Below, one piece after another: positions 45,986-59,185 of a DNA stretch of 64,000 nucleotides (its first letter is position 1; each line of letters begins with the position of its first letter). Both the position numbers and the translations under genes were made by a program. The notes below the pieces were generated by a model, which was given only the letters and a program-made list of their open reading frames with translations, made no database searches and was not told where the DNA came from. The DNA comes from Conoideocrella luteorostrata (Eukaryota; Ascomycota; Sordariomycetes; Hypocreales; Clavicipitaceae): positions 1 through 64,000 of the forward strand of contig JASWJB010000156.1 in NCBI GenBank assembly GCA_032433595.1. Direction: 5' to 3'.

Positions 45986-48900
45986 TCAATTCATCTCGGT
46001 AACATAGCCAATCTGTCTCCTCGCATCACTCATTCCCGCGACTCCGTTCGGCCCATCCGCCAACCTCTTCGCCAACTTCTCCTGACTCTCCACCAACTTC
46101 CTCTGCGCATTCAGTCTGTCCTTGATCCGCGCCTCCGCGCTCTGGTCTAGCCGTTCCACCTCCTGCCTCTCACTAATCCGTATGGAACTCAATGCCTGCG
46201 CATTGTCCACCTTCTCGGTATTCAGCTTGGTCTCCCACTCCAACGCCCTCCTCTGCCTCGCCCCCTCGGATTCCAGCTCCGCAGCGGCCAGTGCGCGAGC
46301 CCGCGCTATGGACGACTCTGCCAGCGCGTGATGCTCCTGCAATCTTCGGGTGTGGGCCGTAGTTGCAAGGGACTCTTCTAGCTGTGCGCGGGACCGCACG
46401 GCGGAAATGTCCTCGTTGTGAAGCTTCTGGCGACGCCTGTCTTCCATCTCGGCCTTTTGTGCAAGGATCTGGTGCTCGACGGAGGCGATTTCCCGCTTTC
46501 GGGCCATGGCGATGGAAAACTCCTCGGTCTCTTCGGCGAGGCGTTCGGCGCGTGCTTTCCGCGCGCGTTCTTGCACGGCCAGGTCCTCCGGGAGGCCGAG
46601 GGCGTCGGCGGGCTGGGTGCCAGAGAGGGCGTAGTATACGTCGTTGGCTCGGTTGGATTTGAGTACCTTTAGGAGAGAGGCGGAGCGGTCGTTCTGGGGG
46701 AGGAGCTTCTTGACGTACATTGTTGGGGAGTAGATGTATCCGTCTGCGGTGTACTGGTTGAAGGGCTTGTTGATGTGTTTCCACATGCCACTCTTGAGGA
46801 AACATCTCGTGGTGGAAACGGGGTCCGCCGCCTCGAAGCACACGTGAAGGAGGGTTTTGTCGTTTAATTTAATCGAAAGGTCAGACTTGGCGTCTATCAA
46901 GAACGTCATCACTTTTTGCATAGCCCGCTCACGATCTGGGGTCACTTCGGCATTGTCGGAGCCGTGAAGACACAGCTCAGCGAGGGCGCTTCGACCTTCG
47001 TGTAAAGGGCTGGGAAAGTCGGGGTCATGTCCGGATTGGACGAGGACTTTGACGGCCGATAAGTTGAGATCTCGGGCGGCGTTGTGAAGGGAGCCATCGT
47101 CCCTGGATGGGTCAGCAGCGAGAAGGAGAGACATTATTTGTATGGAAATGTCGCCACCAATGTTAGTGGCCATGGATAAGGGGGTTCGTCCAAGATAGTC
47201 GAGGACGTCGACCTCCGCGCCTTCAAGTAGCAGGAGCTTGACGAGGTCTGGCCGTCTGGTCTGGATGGCCAGCATGAGCGGTGTCGTACAGGACAAGTTT
47301 GTTTCTGCGTTTACTTTGGCTATTTGTTTGCGAAGAGTTAGTTACACTGCTTGCGTTTGTCTGTTTGGGAAGTCGGCCCAGGCCCCCAGACCGTGCTTAC
47401 CTCCCCGAGCAATCAGCAGCTCGATGACTGAATTGCTGACGCGCTTTTGTGGCTGTGAAATAGACCACAGGAGAAGCGTCATGTCTTCTGCATCTTCAAC
47501 GTCAGGATGAATCTTGTAGGTCGTAGCTTGGTCGTAGTACAGCCCCGCGTCCAGCAAGGTCTCCAGGATGGTAGTCGATCTTGGATACTGAGAAATTGCT
47601 CGCACAAGGACCGGATCAGTCCCTTGTTGGCCGCTCATAACGTCAATACGGACATCACCGTCTCTGTACTCCGCAAACAATTTAAATAAGTCCAAAACCT
47701 CATCCTGGGAAAGAGCTGTGTCAAAAATACACTGAAATGCCAACGACAACGTCCCGATGGTTGGCCGACGTTCGAGGAGTTGTTTGGTCCATGAAACGTT
47801 TGCCTTGGAGGCAGCTTGCTGGAGCGGCTCGCCATTGTTGTAGTTTACGTCTGCACCATGAGAGACGAGTAATGTAACGAATCGATCCGTAAGGTCTTTA
47901 GTATCCGTCGTAGAGCGTTTCATCGCAAGCACTAATGCGCCGCTGAGTGAGTCCCCGTTGGCGCCTTTATCCAGCAGGATGCTTGCAGTCTCCAGACCAG
48001 AATTGGTGAACCACTTGTCGAATGTAGCGGCAGTGAAAGCATTGTTGAAGGCGCGATTTACATCCTCTTCTGGTAAGTTCTTCTCCAGCAGGAGGGCCAA
48101 TGACTTCGAGGCGGAGTTGTTCGCCGCGTCTATTAGAGTCTTGCATCCGTTCGCGGCCGGGGAAGCGCCGTGATTGAGGAGTAAGCGTACGAGACGTTCT
48201 TCAGGGTCGTCTTCGTTGACAGCTTCATTGAGGGCGATATGTAACTCTTCCGTGATCTGTAGGCCAGCCTTGATGAGGTCGCTGATCACTTTGAAGCGGC
48301 TATCACGACCAAGATTCCAGCATGCTTTGAGAGACCTAGCCAAGGCGGGTTGAGCTACTTTTTTCTGCGCCGCATTGTTAGCTAGGCCAGCATTTATATT
48401 TGCAGCCGTGCGTGGCCTGTGCTTCTGTCTTACCTGATTGCCCCCTTCACTCCATAGTCCAAGCAGCAGCTCAAGGTTGCCGATGAACGCGCTTCTCGTC
48501 GCTGCCACGACGCACTCGCCACTATTAAAATTCGGGTCCGCTCCAGAAACAAGCAGCACTCGCAACACCGCCTGTCCGTCCTCTCCGTATCGTGCCGCGG
48601 ACTGCAGTTGGGCGTCCACCAAATCTCCCTTGATGCCCTTCTTGAGAAGTTGTTCGAAAACGAGTGCTCGCTTGCTCAAGTCCCGCACCTCGGTAGCAGC
48701 CTGGAAACCAGCCTCCAGTGTACTTTTACTAACATTTCCATCCTGTTTTAGCAGAATGCTCAGTATCTCAGCTGAACCACCTCGGCAAGCTTCGATAATA
48801 GCCTGGCCATTGTTCGTAGCAATACTGGCGCCATGAGCCATGAGCAAGTCGCCAAGCTTGACATCACCGTCTCGTGCGGCTACAAGCAAAGCGCCGGATG

Positions 48901-51688
48901 CAATATCTACCGAAACGCCGAGCTTTAGCAAACTCTCGCACATACGTTGTCTGGCTGCCCGATTCTTAATGTCCATCGCTCTACTAAGCATCGAGCTTCT
49001 TGTCGCTACGGTCGATTGTGATTTTGCCAAAAGCAGGTCCATAGTCTCAGGTGATTCTTTGGAGACAGATAGGGACAGTGCCTCTCCATCTGAGGTGTCC
49101 GCGGCGGCAGCCAGCGCGCTTTGCAAAGACACGTCTTCGGGGTACGCCGATATTGCATGCACCAAAGCCCGGTTGACCTCAAGAGGGTGCGCGCCAGCAT
49201 CAACCAACTTCTTCGTCAGCGTCAGTCTCTCCATGGGGTCCGCGATTCGCAAAACATGGGGTAATGCGGCTCCAAGTGAAGCAGAAGTTGGCGGAGTCTT
49301 TGCCTCAAATAGCATGTCCGTCACCTTTGAATTGGCCCCTATGACTGCGTGGCACAGGGCCGCCGCCTTGTATGTGTTTGGGTCTGCACCACCATCCAGG
49401 AGGATCTTGAGCGTAGTCAGTGATGCTTTGGCATTGTCAGTCTTCAGCACTGACTGAACCTCGTGCACCAGTACCCAGTGTAGATCGTTCTTATGGGTGC
49501 ATTTGGAAAGAATGGCGCGCAATTTCCATGCCTTGCTGTCAGTAGATGGCAACGGAGCCATCTCGTTGAATGCACACGTCACTGTCGATGCTGACGGTTT
49601 TCCAAGCCCGAACACCATATCCAAAACCTTCGGGTCAGAGTTCGAGACAGCCTTCTTGACAATAGCACCCTCCAAGAGATTAATATCTGCACCACCTTGT
49701 TGAAGTAGCAATCTCAGCAGAGACATGTCAACAGGTGTCTCTTTCAGCGTTTGTAAGAGCGCCTTGGCAATCTCCTGGGTTCCGATGACTGCACCGGCAT
49801 CAATAAGCATGGAGGTCATTTCGAAACGTTCCCTATGGTCCGAAACTTCCATTGCATCCATGATACGAGCAGCCGCGGTTTGAGGGGATGCATTCCGCAA
49901 AAGGGACTGGAGCAACTTAATATCCTTTTGCTTAATTACACCAGCTAATCCCGAGCCCGAGCCAAAATTGATATCGGCATTGTGCTCTAGCAGCAGCTTG
50001 ATCAGCGCATTATCTCGTTGCGATGCATCCTCGTTAATTGCATCGTGTAGTGCGGCATGGAGGCATGGCCCTGACAATGATCGCTTCAGAAAGAGCTGAA
50101 CCATCTGATACCGATCTTTCGGAGACAGCTGTTTCGTCAGTGGGAAAACAACGGATAGTGTCTCAGCCGTGGGTTTCCCGGAAAGGATTCTGTTCGTCAT
50201 GAATGCGTCCCCTCGTAATACAGCAGTCCGGAGTGCTTCGCCAGATTTGTGATTGACAGAAGCGACCTCGTGGCGTAGGCTGCCGTTTGGACTTTGAGGG
50301 TACTTTGTTCGGCCAGTGGTAGTCGGTGCGGAATCGGGAAACACGGGGTTCAGCAACAAATCGATGGAATCAATATCACCGGCTTCCGCAGCATCAATGA
50401 GCATGTCATCCAGCGCGACCCCATTCGCCCCTTTCCTCATGAGAAGGTCAAGCACCATGACGCGAGTCTCGAACGGCGCTTGTTTTGCGATCAATGGCAC
50501 ACAGCTCGAAGCCAAGGCTGGGCTGAGTCTGGCGGAATCGGCGAGAAGTGAGCTGACGAGGTCCAATTCGCCGCGAGCAATCGCTGTTTTTAGCACAGTA
50601 GCATCATTATATTCGATGGACGCGCCGTATCTCGATAGCAGATTTGCCATATCATAGAACTGGGTCTCACAAGCGCTTTCCAGTGCTCGCGAAACTACAT
50701 CGCCTCGCGCACCAGCGCAGAGCAACAATTCCGCCATTGCTAGTTTTGTTGACGGGCTGATGGACGGATGCTCATAGAGGACTTGAAAAGATTCATCCAG
50801 TCCAGGCCCCTGAGGTGGTGTATTTCCCATAATGATGGCCAGAGCAATATCTTGTCGTCCGAGGGCAATAGACGCCTTCAAAGCTTCGGCACCATTATAA
50901 TTCCCATCAGCCGTTGACCTGCTCAAATAGAGTACGGCTTCCAGACAAGCCGCTTTGGCAGCATCGGTCATACACGCCGATATCCATGCCGTTGATGGTC
51001 GGTTTTCTGATCGCAATATCAATCCAATCAACCCGGATCGATTTTGATCAACGCATGCGCGCCGAAAAGCATCCTGTCCTTCCGGGGTCTGAGAGGCGCA
51101 TGCGCCATATCGTAATATTAGCTCGGCAATAGGTACATTTCCATTCCGAATAGCGGGAGCAAGGGCCTGGTCGATGGAGTAGGAATCTGCGTGTGGCAAC
51201 AACACCTGCAGCATGTTATACTGATTGCCCTCCACGGCCAATTTTAAAAATTTCGACCGGTCAACAAAAGTGTTGACGCTTTTTCTTCGGCTGAGGATGC
51301 CGCTCTTGTGGTTAGTCTGGTTGCCGCTGAACTCGACACCTCCGGCGGCCAGCTTCGATATCAGTGCCTCAGCGACACCTGGTGAGCCAGAATTGGCGAC
51401 CCATGAGGTGAGCACTTCGAGAATCTCATTTGGATCCCAGTTTTTGCCCTTTTTCAAGTTGTTTGAAGAAAATGCTTTGCTAAGGCTGCTTCGTTGGCGG
51501 TACTGGGCAACCTCAGCGGCTCGGCGCTGCATGAGCTCTTCGACAATTTGGTCATCCTTTGACGTCCAGAAAGAGGGCGGATTGTGTGGTCGTGTGAGCG
51601 GCGTCTGCGCCCGTGGCAAGTCGACTCCCCATTCTTGGGACAGCTGAATGATTCGTCGCTGACGATCCGTTGGCGTTAAGAACGGCAT
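45986..51688 (-). CDS. Very large ankyrin-repeat protein with C-terminal coiled coil
   Basis: Model: complement(join(45986..47319, 47401..48364, 48434..51688)), 1850 aa. The 81-nt intron (donor GTAAGC, acceptor AATAG) joins LLIARGA to KVNAETN and then SCTTPLMLAIQTRRPDLVKLLLLEGAEV, completing one ankyrin unit. The 69-nt intron 48365-48433 has a GTAAGA donor, a GCTAAC branch and a GCAG acceptor but no stop, so retention would add 23 residues. After an about 170-residue N-terminal region (TPTDRQRRIIQLSQEWG) comes a solenoid of many degenerate ankyrin-like units (repeated LLL..GA / AI..G pattern) over more than 1300 residues. A Glu/Arg/Ala-rich coiled coil of about 200 residues follows. Resembles conserved, uncharacterised Pezizomycotina ankyrin proteins; scaffold role is inference. 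Confidence 0.87.
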
Positions 51689-53861
51689 GCTGAGTGTGAG
51701 AGCCGCATCTGAGGATGATGAGGCGCTGGTAGTCGGTCAATGCTGGTGTTTGTCTGCTTTGCGCGAGCGGCCAACGAAGCTTTAAAGTGCCAAGACAAGG
51801 GAGGTGCCTGAGATGCGCACTAGCCGACAGGTCAGATGTTGCACATGTCCTTTCGGTCGTCGGTAGATCACAAGCATTGAGACGCAGAGGTGGAGAGGGT
51901 ATAAGATAGTGCGCTTTATTCGACTAGGAAATGGACTTGCGTGAAGAAGAATTGCAGGTCGTCAGGACTTATTCGCGTTTGTCGTGCGTGCCCGGCCAGC
52001 CAGCCCTTGGTTCCGAGACGAGCTCGCTGATGAATGTAAGTACTCTCGTACCTCGACAGCGGCGTGGAAATGCCAAAAGTCAGCCCAGGCTCGACGTCAC
52101 CAACCGCCAAGCTGATAGTGCATCCCTGCTAGGACGCTGGGCTTCGCCTTTGCTTTTCGCAAGCTGCTCCACCCGGATCACAAATAGTTGCTCCCTGGAC
52201 GAAACATTCACCACACAGGCCCAACCATCCATGTGCATTGCCGCAACTCGTCGCCTTTTTCTGCACGGGTATGTGCATGCCAACATCCACAATTAAGTGT
52301 CGGGACCCAGCTGATGGCCGTGGCTTGATCACTATTGACGGCACCAAGGCTTATCTTTCCGGAGAAGAGTAGTCGACAGCTGGCTGATGGGCTGCAAGCC
52401 TTTCCTCTCGGTCCAAGGGGCAGTGGACGACCTAAAGCTAATTTTGGATCACAGCTTCTGCAGATCCACAGAATAAGCCCTACTACTCCGTGCAGAGTAC
52501 TCCGTACAGATTTCCATGTCCGCTCTGCAATGAGTAGCTGCAATTCGGGTGGCTCGATCAATTCATTGCCCCGCGAGCGGAAACGACCTCATTGACATTG
52601 CGAAGAACTGCCCGTCGACAGGTTTGATTCACGTGATAAAGCATATGTCACACATAATCTTTGTCTCTGCGGGAATCCGCAAATCCTTGTTTCAAGATGT
52701 CTAAGATATCAATGCCCGCTTCGGAACAGTCTCGACAGCCTCAGTTGGAGCTGCCAGTGCTGTCGCGGCCTCTGGACACAGCCCCGGAGGCAGCCCCAGC
52801 CAGGAGCTCCCATTACCCACACCTTCGCACTTGGGGTGGCCCATCGCGCCAGCTTGCCTTGCCCCCAGCACTATCGATGAGCGGGATTGCGGATGTGTTT
52901 GCGTGGCCTGGACAAGGGTCCAGCAAGGGTCATTGGTTCGCTTGATTATTTCCGAATCCGGGTCCAAACAATTACTGTACCCCCCACTGTCCGGACACTT
53001 GGCGAACCATCACGTACCACAGTTAGCGGCACGGGGAGAGCTGATGACTAAGAGCAACTGTAACGACAAATAGTGCGACTGTTACGTTGTGCAATGGTGC
53101 AATAGTGCATAGACAAGGGAGAAGGGAGAATGATACATCATGTATTCGCAGTACAGAGCAGTCATCCGTGCATTGAGACCTGCCATTATCCGTAACCCGA
53201 GGCAGCCCTGAGGCAATCCCGCATGATGCGGTGGAGATGCTCAGACGGAGCACAGCCAGACCTAATTACGGAGTAACTGACTAGATTTGCATCTTCTCGT
53301 TCGGTACCAACCCGCAAGCGTTATGTGACAGTTCGCGCCTGCGGCAGTTTTACTCAAAAGCTTGACTGGTACTCACAATACGGGATGCGGCAGGGGCAAT
53401 AGGAACCACGATGTGGACAAATGGAGACGTCAGCTTGGACAATAGAAACTACAGTGCGGACAAAGGAAACTCCACCGGGTGATAAATCGAACTACACATG
53501 CGCTGGTATGGGATTTTAATCGATGACGGGCATTCGCGGACTCGCTTCTGCTACCTCCGCGTATTCCCTTCGTTAGTTGCGTCATGTTGGTTCTTCACGG
53601 TCATCAGAGCATATGACGCCACGACGGTCCTCAAACTAGCATTGGCTTCCATTCCGCCGATCGGGACTGAGTCATCATCAGACGCTGCCTTTCCAACAAC
53701 ATACACACATATATATGTGTGTATATGTATGTCTTCGCGGAGCCTCCTGCTGAAATCCAATATAGTAAAACTAAGAACCAGACAGTCCCAGATCCTCAGC
53801 AAACTTGCAGCTCAATATTCCCAGCGGTGCCTCCCAAGGTCACCACCAGCCCAACCCAACC
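51689..53861. other. Intergenic region, 2.2 kb, no supported gene
   Basis: Holds paired TACTCCGTA motifs (52484-52507), one at 53267 and a Tc1-like terminal word at 53450. An 83-codon frame starting at 52697 was considered and not accepted. Confidence 0.5.
53450..53466 (+). repeat. TACAGTGCGGACAAAGG word resembling a Tc1/mariner terminal repeat
   Basis: Differs by one base from the word at 9650-9666 (TACAATGCGGACAAAGG). Fungal Tc1/mariner elements often begin with TACAGTG..GGACAAA. No partner repeat or transposase lies nearby, so it would be a solo end or a tiny derivative. Confidence 0.35.
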
Positions 53862-54776
53862 ATGTTCGACAACTTCGCTCCCTTCTCCATCACCACACAA
53901 GACAACCCCCCCGTCCTCATCAAGGGCCTTCAAAGCCCTCCGTCCAATCCGCCGCTCCCGCCGCTCCTCCTGCTTCACGGCTTCCCCCAAACCAGACACA
54001 TCTGGCACCGCCTCGCCCCCCGCCTCGCCGACAAATACACCCTCGTACTACCTGACATCCGCGGCTATGGCGAGTCGTCCAAGCCCCCCTCGGTCGAGGC
54101 ATTCGTCAAGTCCATCATGGCCAAGGACATGATCACGCTGATGGAGACGCTCGGCCACAGGACATTCTTCGTGTGCGCGCACGACCGCGGCGCACGCATC
54201 GCCCACAAAATGCTGGTCGACCACCCGGACCGCGTGAAAAGGGCCATACTCCTGGACATCTGCCCCACGCTGGCCATGTACGAGGGGACAACGCAGGCGT
54301 TCGCCACGGCTTACTTCCACTGGTTCTTCCTGATACAGCCCTACCCGCTGCCGGAGACGCTTATCTCGGCAGCGCCCCGGAAGTTTGCGGAGCTCTATAT
54401 GCGAGGGCACGGCGGCGGCGGCGACGACGACGACCAAACCAGCATATTCAACAGCGAGTGCTTCGAGACGTATGCCAGGATGTTCGAGGACCCGGACACG
54501 GTGCACGCCATGTGCAATGACTACAGGGCGGCGGCGACGCTGGATCTGGACCAGCAGCGAGACGACATCACGCACGGCAGGCTGATCAAGTCTCCCGTGA
54601 GGGTTCTGTGGGGCAAGAAGGGTGTCGTTGAGGAGTGCTTCGAGCCGGTGAAGGAATGGAAGGCGGTTGCGGAGAAGGACGTCTCGGTGGATGGGTATGC
54701 TGTTGACAGCGGCCATTATATCCCGGAGGAGGCGCCGGGCGATGTGGTGTCGGCGGTGCTGGAGTTTCTCGTATGA
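53862..54776 (+). CDS. Alpha/beta hydrolase, haloacetate (fluoroacetate) dehalogenase-like
   Basis: Single exon, 304 aa from ATG 53862. Core alpha/beta hydrolase motifs: LLLLHGFPQTRHIWHR (oxyanion HG-F/W-P), DIRGYGESSKP, and the nucleophile elbow CAHDRGARIAHKM with Asp108, Arg109 and Arg112. Also present are Asp132 in LLDICPT, His153-Trp154 in YFHWFF, a CNDYRAAATLDL block and catalytic His285 in DSGHYIPEE. These equal, with the same 24-residue Asp-Asp spacing, the nucleophile, carboxylate-binding Arg pair, acid and halide-pocket His/Trp of bacterial fluoroacetate dehalogenases. The family would hydrolyse haloacetates to glycolate plus halide; epoxide hydrolysis is the alternative, since the fold is shared. 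A GGGGDDDDQ low-complexity insert near 185-193 is unusual. Substrate is inference. Confidence 0.88.
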   Translation: MFDNFAPFSITTQDNPPVLIKGLQSPPSNPPLPPLLLLHGFPQTRHIWHRLAPRLADKYTLVLPDIRGYGESSKPPSVEAFVKSIMAKDMITLMETLGHRTFFVCAHDRGARIAHKMLVDHPDRVKRAILLDICPTLAMYEGTTQAFATAYFHWFFLIQPYPLPETLISAAPRKFAELYMRGHGGGGDDDDQTSIFNSECFETYARMFEDPDTVHAMCNDYRAAATLDLDQQRDDITHGRLIKSPVRVLWGKKGVVEECFEPVKEWKAVAEKDVSVDGYAVDSGHYIPEEAPGDVVSAVLEFLV

Positions 54777-56230
54777 CCTGCGCGCGAGGAAGGGTGTACG
54801 ATACACGACATATAGAAGATTGCGTTACAGGGCATGTACTCCGGATGGATTTGCAATATCGACACTTGCCTCAGCCCGTAAGAGACACGTAGAAGCCTAG
54901 AAGCGCAGCGTAATGATGCCTCGAATCGTCAATGGAAGACTTGACCATAAACCATAAGACGACGTAATTGCCCGAAACGCATTTCAGAACTACCACGTGC
55001 ACGCCGAGTTGCACTCAATGCGACATATCATTGCGGGATGGGCTGCAAAATCCACATGCGATAATAGACTCTTACCCACCATGTACATATCTGCTTGGCT
55101 CGTATCTCTACGGGGAAACTCAACTTGTGCTAGACCTCCAGGGTAAGCGTCATAAATGTCCCGGGGTTTGGAAGTCTTCAAGACAAATATCAAGACCGCT
55201 TCTCGTAGGCGGCCTTGAGACATAAACTCAGCCTTTATTGCCTCTGGAAAACTGTACTTATAGTTCAACAGTGGAATAATGACGCTGCCTGTAGGACACG
55301 ACTGAAATGATGCCGGCCCCGTCGTGCAAAGGCCAGCGGATGGGGGCGCTCCTCTGCAACACTTGCTACGTGCATATAGAAACTGTGTCTATTCCTGTCA
55401 AGATCTTGGCTCATGCGGTGCAAGCAACACAGTCTAGTAATAAGAACCAGACCCAACCCCCCCTTTTTTTTCATCCCCCGTAGATATCGAAATGCCCATA
55501 TCCATCCCCATCACCGCCGCCCTGGCCACCACCGCACACCAGATGAGCATCCGTAGATGATGCCAACCGCGACGAACCAGCACGTACCGTAATCCCGCTC
55601 TTCCTCATGGGGGAAACCATAAATCCGCTCGCTTTCCGACTCCATAGCCATGACCAAATAATTGCATCACGTAAAATTGTATGGGGCACCTGCCTTGCGA
55701 TGGCACATTATTCATCTCCAGTCACCAAACCACCCCGCATCGGGACTACTCCCCAACACCCTCCAGCTAACGGCTACATTGTAGCTATGTAAGCAATGTA
55801 CCTTCCCCCGACAAGCAAGTCCTAACTCCGGCCACAGGCAATTCATCCCCCGCCGAGAAGGTACGACCGGCATCCAACCAACATCCCAACGGGTAAATGA
55901 GTAAATCCTTCGGAATATCTTATTCATCAGAGCTGAATGGCCCAATCTCCGTGCTTAATTACAGCTCCGTTGTCCCGCTCACGCTCTGTCGGACGCTCTA
56001 TACCTAATTGCCTCTGCCGCCGTCTTTTGTCATTTATTCCGAGGCACTCCCATCCTGCCCCTCCATATTACCCCGCCACCACCACCAGAACCATATATAA
56101 CATCACCAACTCCCGCACTCACAATCGACGCATTCATACTCAATCCAGACTATATGCCCCCCCCATCCCTCATCACCAATCTTCCGCCAAGCTACTTCAT
56201 TATCCAAGTAGGCCAGAAAAACGTCCGACC
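54777..56230. other. Intergenic region upstream of the quinone oxidoreductase gene
   Basis: About 1.45 kb. Includes a T run at 55464-55471 and, from 55937 on, a stop-free frame in phase with the next gene (see findings). No independent gene is supported. Confidence 0.5.
56094..56100 (+). promoter_or_regulatory. TATA box of the quinone oxidoreductase gene
   Basis: TATATAA, 137 nt upstream of the ATG at 56231. Its position downstream of the alternative ATG at 55937 favours translation from 56231. Confidence 0.5.
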
Positions 56231-57263
56231 ATGGCGCCCGTCCCGCAAACCATGAAGGCCATTCAAATCTCCCAAACGGGTGGCCCCGAGGTCCTCCAGC
56301 ACAAGGACATTCCCGTCCCGACGCTCTCTAGAAACCAGATCCTCGTCAAAAACGACTTCATAGGCGTAAACTTCATCGACACCTACTTTCGTACCGGCCT
56401 CTACCCTGCCCAGTTCCCTCTCACTCTTGGCCGCGAAGCCGCCGGCACGGTCGTCGCCTCGCAGAGCGATGTCCCCGTGGGCACCCGCGTCGCGTACATG
56501 GGCAATGCAACCTACGCGCAGTACTCGGCCGTGGATGCCGCAAATGCGGTCAAAGTTCCCGAGAAGCTTACCACCGAGCAAGCAGCGGCTGTGTATCTGC
56601 AGGGCCTCACGGCGTGGACGTTTATTCGGGAAGCCGCGAATGTTCAGCCCGGACAGTGGACACTTGTGCACGCAGCAGCCGGCGGCGTCGGCCTGCTACT
56701 CGTGCAGATGCTGCGGAGCGTTGGGGCAAAGGTCATTGGAACGGCCAGCACGCAGGAAAAGTGCGAGCTTGCGAAGAAGAATGGTGCTGAGTGGACGATT
56801 AACTCGGGCGATGATGTAGTGGCCAAGGTCAAGGAGATTACGGGTGGGCATGGGGTCGATGCTATTTTCGATGGAATTGGCAAGGCGACTTTTGATGCCG
56901 ATTTGGAAATGATTGCTATGAAAGGACATCTTGTCTCCTTTGGAAATGCCGTAAGTGGTTTCTGCGCCTGAAAAGTGTAGGTGACTCAATCTGCTAACCG
57001 AGTGACAGTCTGGGGCCGTTGCACCTCTGAGCATTCTCAGGCTCGGAGCCAAGAATGTCAAGCTCATGCGTCCCGTTGTCAACGGCTATGTGGCTGAGCG
57101 AAAAGATCTAGAAAAGTACTCGAATGAGCTGTTTGAGCTGGTCACGTCTGGAAAGATCAACGTTGCTATCCACGACGTTTATCCCCTCTCTGAAGCTGCT
57201 CGGGCTCATGTAGATATTGAAAGCCGCAAGACTACGGGAAAACTCCTCATCAGCTGCGAGTGA
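56231..57263 (+). CDS. ZTA1: NADPH:quinone oxidoreductase, zeta-crystallin/Zta1 type
   Basis: Two-exon model, 324 aa: join(56231..56950, 57009..57263); intron 58 nt, donor GTAAGT, branch TGCTAACC, acceptor GACAG, phase 0. MDR-superfamily features: GGPEVLQHKDIPVP at the N-terminus, VNFIDTYFRTGLYP, PLTLGREAAGTV, AAVYLQGLTAWTF, and the nucleotide-binding AAAGGVGLLLVQML with KVIGTAS beyond it. No zinc-binding residues are seen, as in zeta-crystallins. The C-terminus LSEAARAHVDIESRKTTGKL is typical. The enzyme reduces quinones with NADPH and in yeast is linked to oxidative stress. The frame continues open upstream to an ATG at 55937. Confidence 0.95.
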
Positions 57264-57442
57264 CTAGCAGCAGACTTGAGAGGCAAAGTGTAAAGAAAGG
57301 CCTAGGCGCAAAAGCATAATATATAGAGGCTTCTTCATAATGTATCATTTTCTCTAGCTGAAACGCAGTCTAAATCGGTCATCCATGATCATGAAATCCT
57401 GGCCATATATCTCAGTTCCTCCATCTTCATATTTCATCCCTC

Positions 57443-58890
<1,448 letters not shown>

Positions 58891-59153
58891 TTTTGGTGGC
58901 TTGACTGGAGCGACAGTTGTTTGTTTGGAGAGCACTCAATTGATGAGGGAGGCAGGGAGAGAGGGACAAAAGTTTGGCGGGGTTGGAGAATGTCAAGAAG
59001 GTTGGAGGGGCAGCACGGGGTGAGGGTGGGTGGGGGGAGGGCCGGAGTTGGAGCGAGCGGTACCTAACAAGGGGCGAGATGCGTATGGGCTTATTGCAAG
59101 ACAAATTGAAGAAGCTTGCTGGTGGGAATTGGATGAAGGAAAAGGAAAAGGAA

Positions 59154-59185
59154 GAGGAGGAGGAGGAGGAGGAGGAGGAGGAGGA
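59154..59185 (+). repeat. (GGA)n microsatellite, about ten units
   Basis: Near-perfect GAG/GGA run about 260-290 nt upstream of the epimerase start codon, giving a purine/pyrimidine strand asymmetry in its promoter. Confidence 0.9.

Noticed and set aside
52697..52945. 83-codon frame (MSKISMPASEQSRQP...) in the gap after the ankyrin gene
   Set aside because: No domain, no signal peptide, no in-frame partner exon; kept out for lack of evidence.
54048..54806. 252-codon minus-strand frame opposite the dehalogenase-like gene
   Set aside because: Antisense shadow of a GC-rich coding region; no motifs, and the plus strand carries a full active site.
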